Part shown: one piece after another, positions 62,704-64,000 of the stretch | How positions within the stretch are numbered: position 1 is the first letter of the stretch | Layout of the letters: the number at the start of each line of letters is the position of its first letter | DNA from: CBDAKK01 sp965196605 | GTDB lineage: Bacteria > Spirochaetota > Spirochaetia > WTKD01 > G963693115 | Assembly (NCBI GenBank): GCA_965196605.1 | Contig: CBDAKK010000004.1 | Location: 62,001-126,000 of the forward strand | Direction of reading: 5' to 3' | DNA: 64,000 nucleotides | The notes under the pieces: generated by a model | What the model saw: the letters and a program-made list of their open reading frames with translations, nothing else | Database searches by the model: none | What the model was told of the DNA's origin: nothing | Position numbers and translations under genes: made by a program

Positions 62704-64000
62704 CGCAGATACGAAGTCACTGCTGACAACTGCATCCAGCGCAGCAAGGCGGAGCGTAACATGGATACTCGCAGATACGAAGTCACTGCTGACAACTGCA
62801 TCCAGCGCAGCAAGGCGGAGCGTAACATGGATACTCGCAGATACGAAGTCACTGCTGACAACTGCATCCAGCGCAGCAAGGCGGAGCGTAACATGGATAC
62901 TCGCAGATACGAAGTCACTGCTGACAACTGCATCCAGCGCAGCAAGGCGGAGCGTAACATGGATACTCGCAGATACGAAGTCACTGCTGACAACTGCATC
63001 CAGCGCAGCAAGGCGGAGCGTAACATGGATACTCGCAGATACGAAGTCACTGCTGACAACTGCATCCAGCGCAGCAAGGCGGAGCGTAACATGGATACTC
63101 GCAGATACGAAGTCACTGCTGACAACTGCATCCAGCGCAGCAAGGCGGAGCGTAACATGGATACTCGCAGATACGAAGTCACTGCTGACAACTGCATCCA
63201 GCGCAGCAAGGCGGAGCGTAACATGGATACTCGCAGATACGAAGTCACTGCTGACAACTGCATCCAGCGCAGCAAGGCGGAGCGTAACATGGATACTCGC
63301 AGATACGAAGTCACTGCTGACAACTGCATCCAGCGCAGCAAGGCGGAGCGTAACATGGATACTCGCAGATACGAAGTCACTGCTGACAACTGCATCCAGC
63401 GCAGCAAGGCGGAGCGTAACATGGATACTCGCAGATACGAAGTCACTGCTGACAACTGCATCCAGCGCAGCAAGGCGGAGCGTAACATGGATACTCGCAG
63501 ATACGAAGTCACTGCTGACAACTGCATCCAGCGCAGCAAGGCGGAGCGTAACATGGATACTCGCAGATACGAAGTCACTGCTGACAACTGCATCCAGCGC
63601 AGCAAGGCGGAGCGTAACATGGATACTCGCAGATACGAAGTCACTGCTGACAACTGCATCCAGCGCAGCAAGGCGGAGCGTAACATGGATACTCGCAGAT
63701 ACGAAGTCACTGCTGACAACTGCATCCAGCGCAGCAAGGCGGAGCGTAACATGGATACTCGCAGATACGAAGTCACTGCTGACAACTGCATCCAGCGCAG
63801 CAAGGCGGAGCGTAACATGGATACTCGCAGATACGAAGTCACTGCTGACAACTGCATCCAGCGCAGCAAGGCGGAGCGTAACATGGATACTCGCAGATAC
63901 GAAGTCACTGCTGACAACTGCATCCAGCGCAGCAAGGCGGAGCGTAACATGGATACTCGCAGATACGAAGTCACTGCTGACAACTGCATCCAGCGCAGCA
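62704..64000. repeat. Perfect 66-bp tandem array, at least 19.6 copies
   Basis: The unit begins CGCAGATACGAAGTCACTGC and is repeated every 66 bp from 62704 to the window end without a visible mismatch. Because 66 is divisible by three, several frames on both strands stay open, including 22-residue repeats on minus and plus. There are no unique spacers, so it is not a CRISPR array. The array continues beyond the window, so its size and far flank are unknown. Confidence 0.95.

Noticed and set aside
62646..63989. A 447-codon minus-strand frame of 22-residue repeats as a protein gene
   Set aside because: It is open only because the 66-bp unit is a multiple of three. Other frames on both strands are equally open, and no ribosome-binding site or signal is seen at its start.
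62704..64000. CRISPR array
   Set aside because: The units are identical head to tail with no unique spacers, and no cas genes are present.

Overview
The window looks like a piece of a host-associated spirochaete chromosome, most likely Treponema. I infer this from the gene mix and not from a marker gene. The evidence is a moderate-to-low GC content, many exported and lipobox proteins, a lone NusG_II-domain protein, a BspA/DUF285 surface-protein fragment, split-alpha PntA/PntAB/PntB, a ThyX thymidylate synthase, large intergenic repeat blocks and MITE-like sequences. I found no rRNA or tRNA gene and no CRISPR array.

Layout. 1-4834: an exported-protein and lipoprotein cluster on the minus strand (two secreted unknowns, a lipoprotein, a GT2 glycosyltransferase, an alpha/beta-hydrolase lipoprotein), divergent from a DUF368 (PopT-type) polyprenyl-phosphate transporter. 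4835-8821: repeat DNA, a frameshifted BspA fragment between inverted repeats, and a broken lipoprotein made of tandem Ig-like repeats. 8979-11866: a beta-propeller lactonase, thyX and a NusG_II protein. 11921-15453: an IS1595-type transposon with 26-bp terminal inverted repeats, carrying its transposase and a one-piece restriction-modification enzyme. 16001-18231: a plant-type ketol-acid reductoisomerase (ilvC) and radC. 18437-24611: a type I restriction operon hsdM-hsdS-hsdR, in which both target-recognition halves of HsdS are identical. 25308-31142: two small unknown genes, then a PotABCD/FbpABC-like ABC importer operon with an embedded 2H-phosphoesterase-like protein. 32227-36620: aspA, facing the pntA-pntAB-pntB operon across a bidirectional terminator. 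36774-37029 is a MITE-like element, followed by leuS and a GNAT gene. 40276-49508: two paralogous giant lipoproteins of about 1450 and 1517 residues. 49760-57598: a MATE transporter, a pcnB-like gene, an outer-membrane barrel, two secreted proteins (one out of frame at an 8-bp tandem repeat), and the glpF-glpK operon with a frameshift in glpK. 58567-62450: topA and an argD-type aminotransferase. 62704-64000: a perfect 66-bp tandem array that runs off the window.

Three signals cut across the window. First, the long intergenic blocks are built from the same modules: a 54-55 nt two-stem element whose stems change in compensating pairs between copies, polypyrimidine/polypurine hairpins, and short G/C hairpins. 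Second, at least eight genes have a -10 box only 6-8 nt before the start codon and no Shine-Dalgarno, so their mRNAs are probably leaderless. Third, several surface or metabolic genes are interrupted by short indels at repeats; these could be phase variation, decay or assembly error. The best candidates for something undescribed are the structured repeat family and the giant lipoprotein pair, which carry a lectin-like N-terminus and furin-like basic sites.
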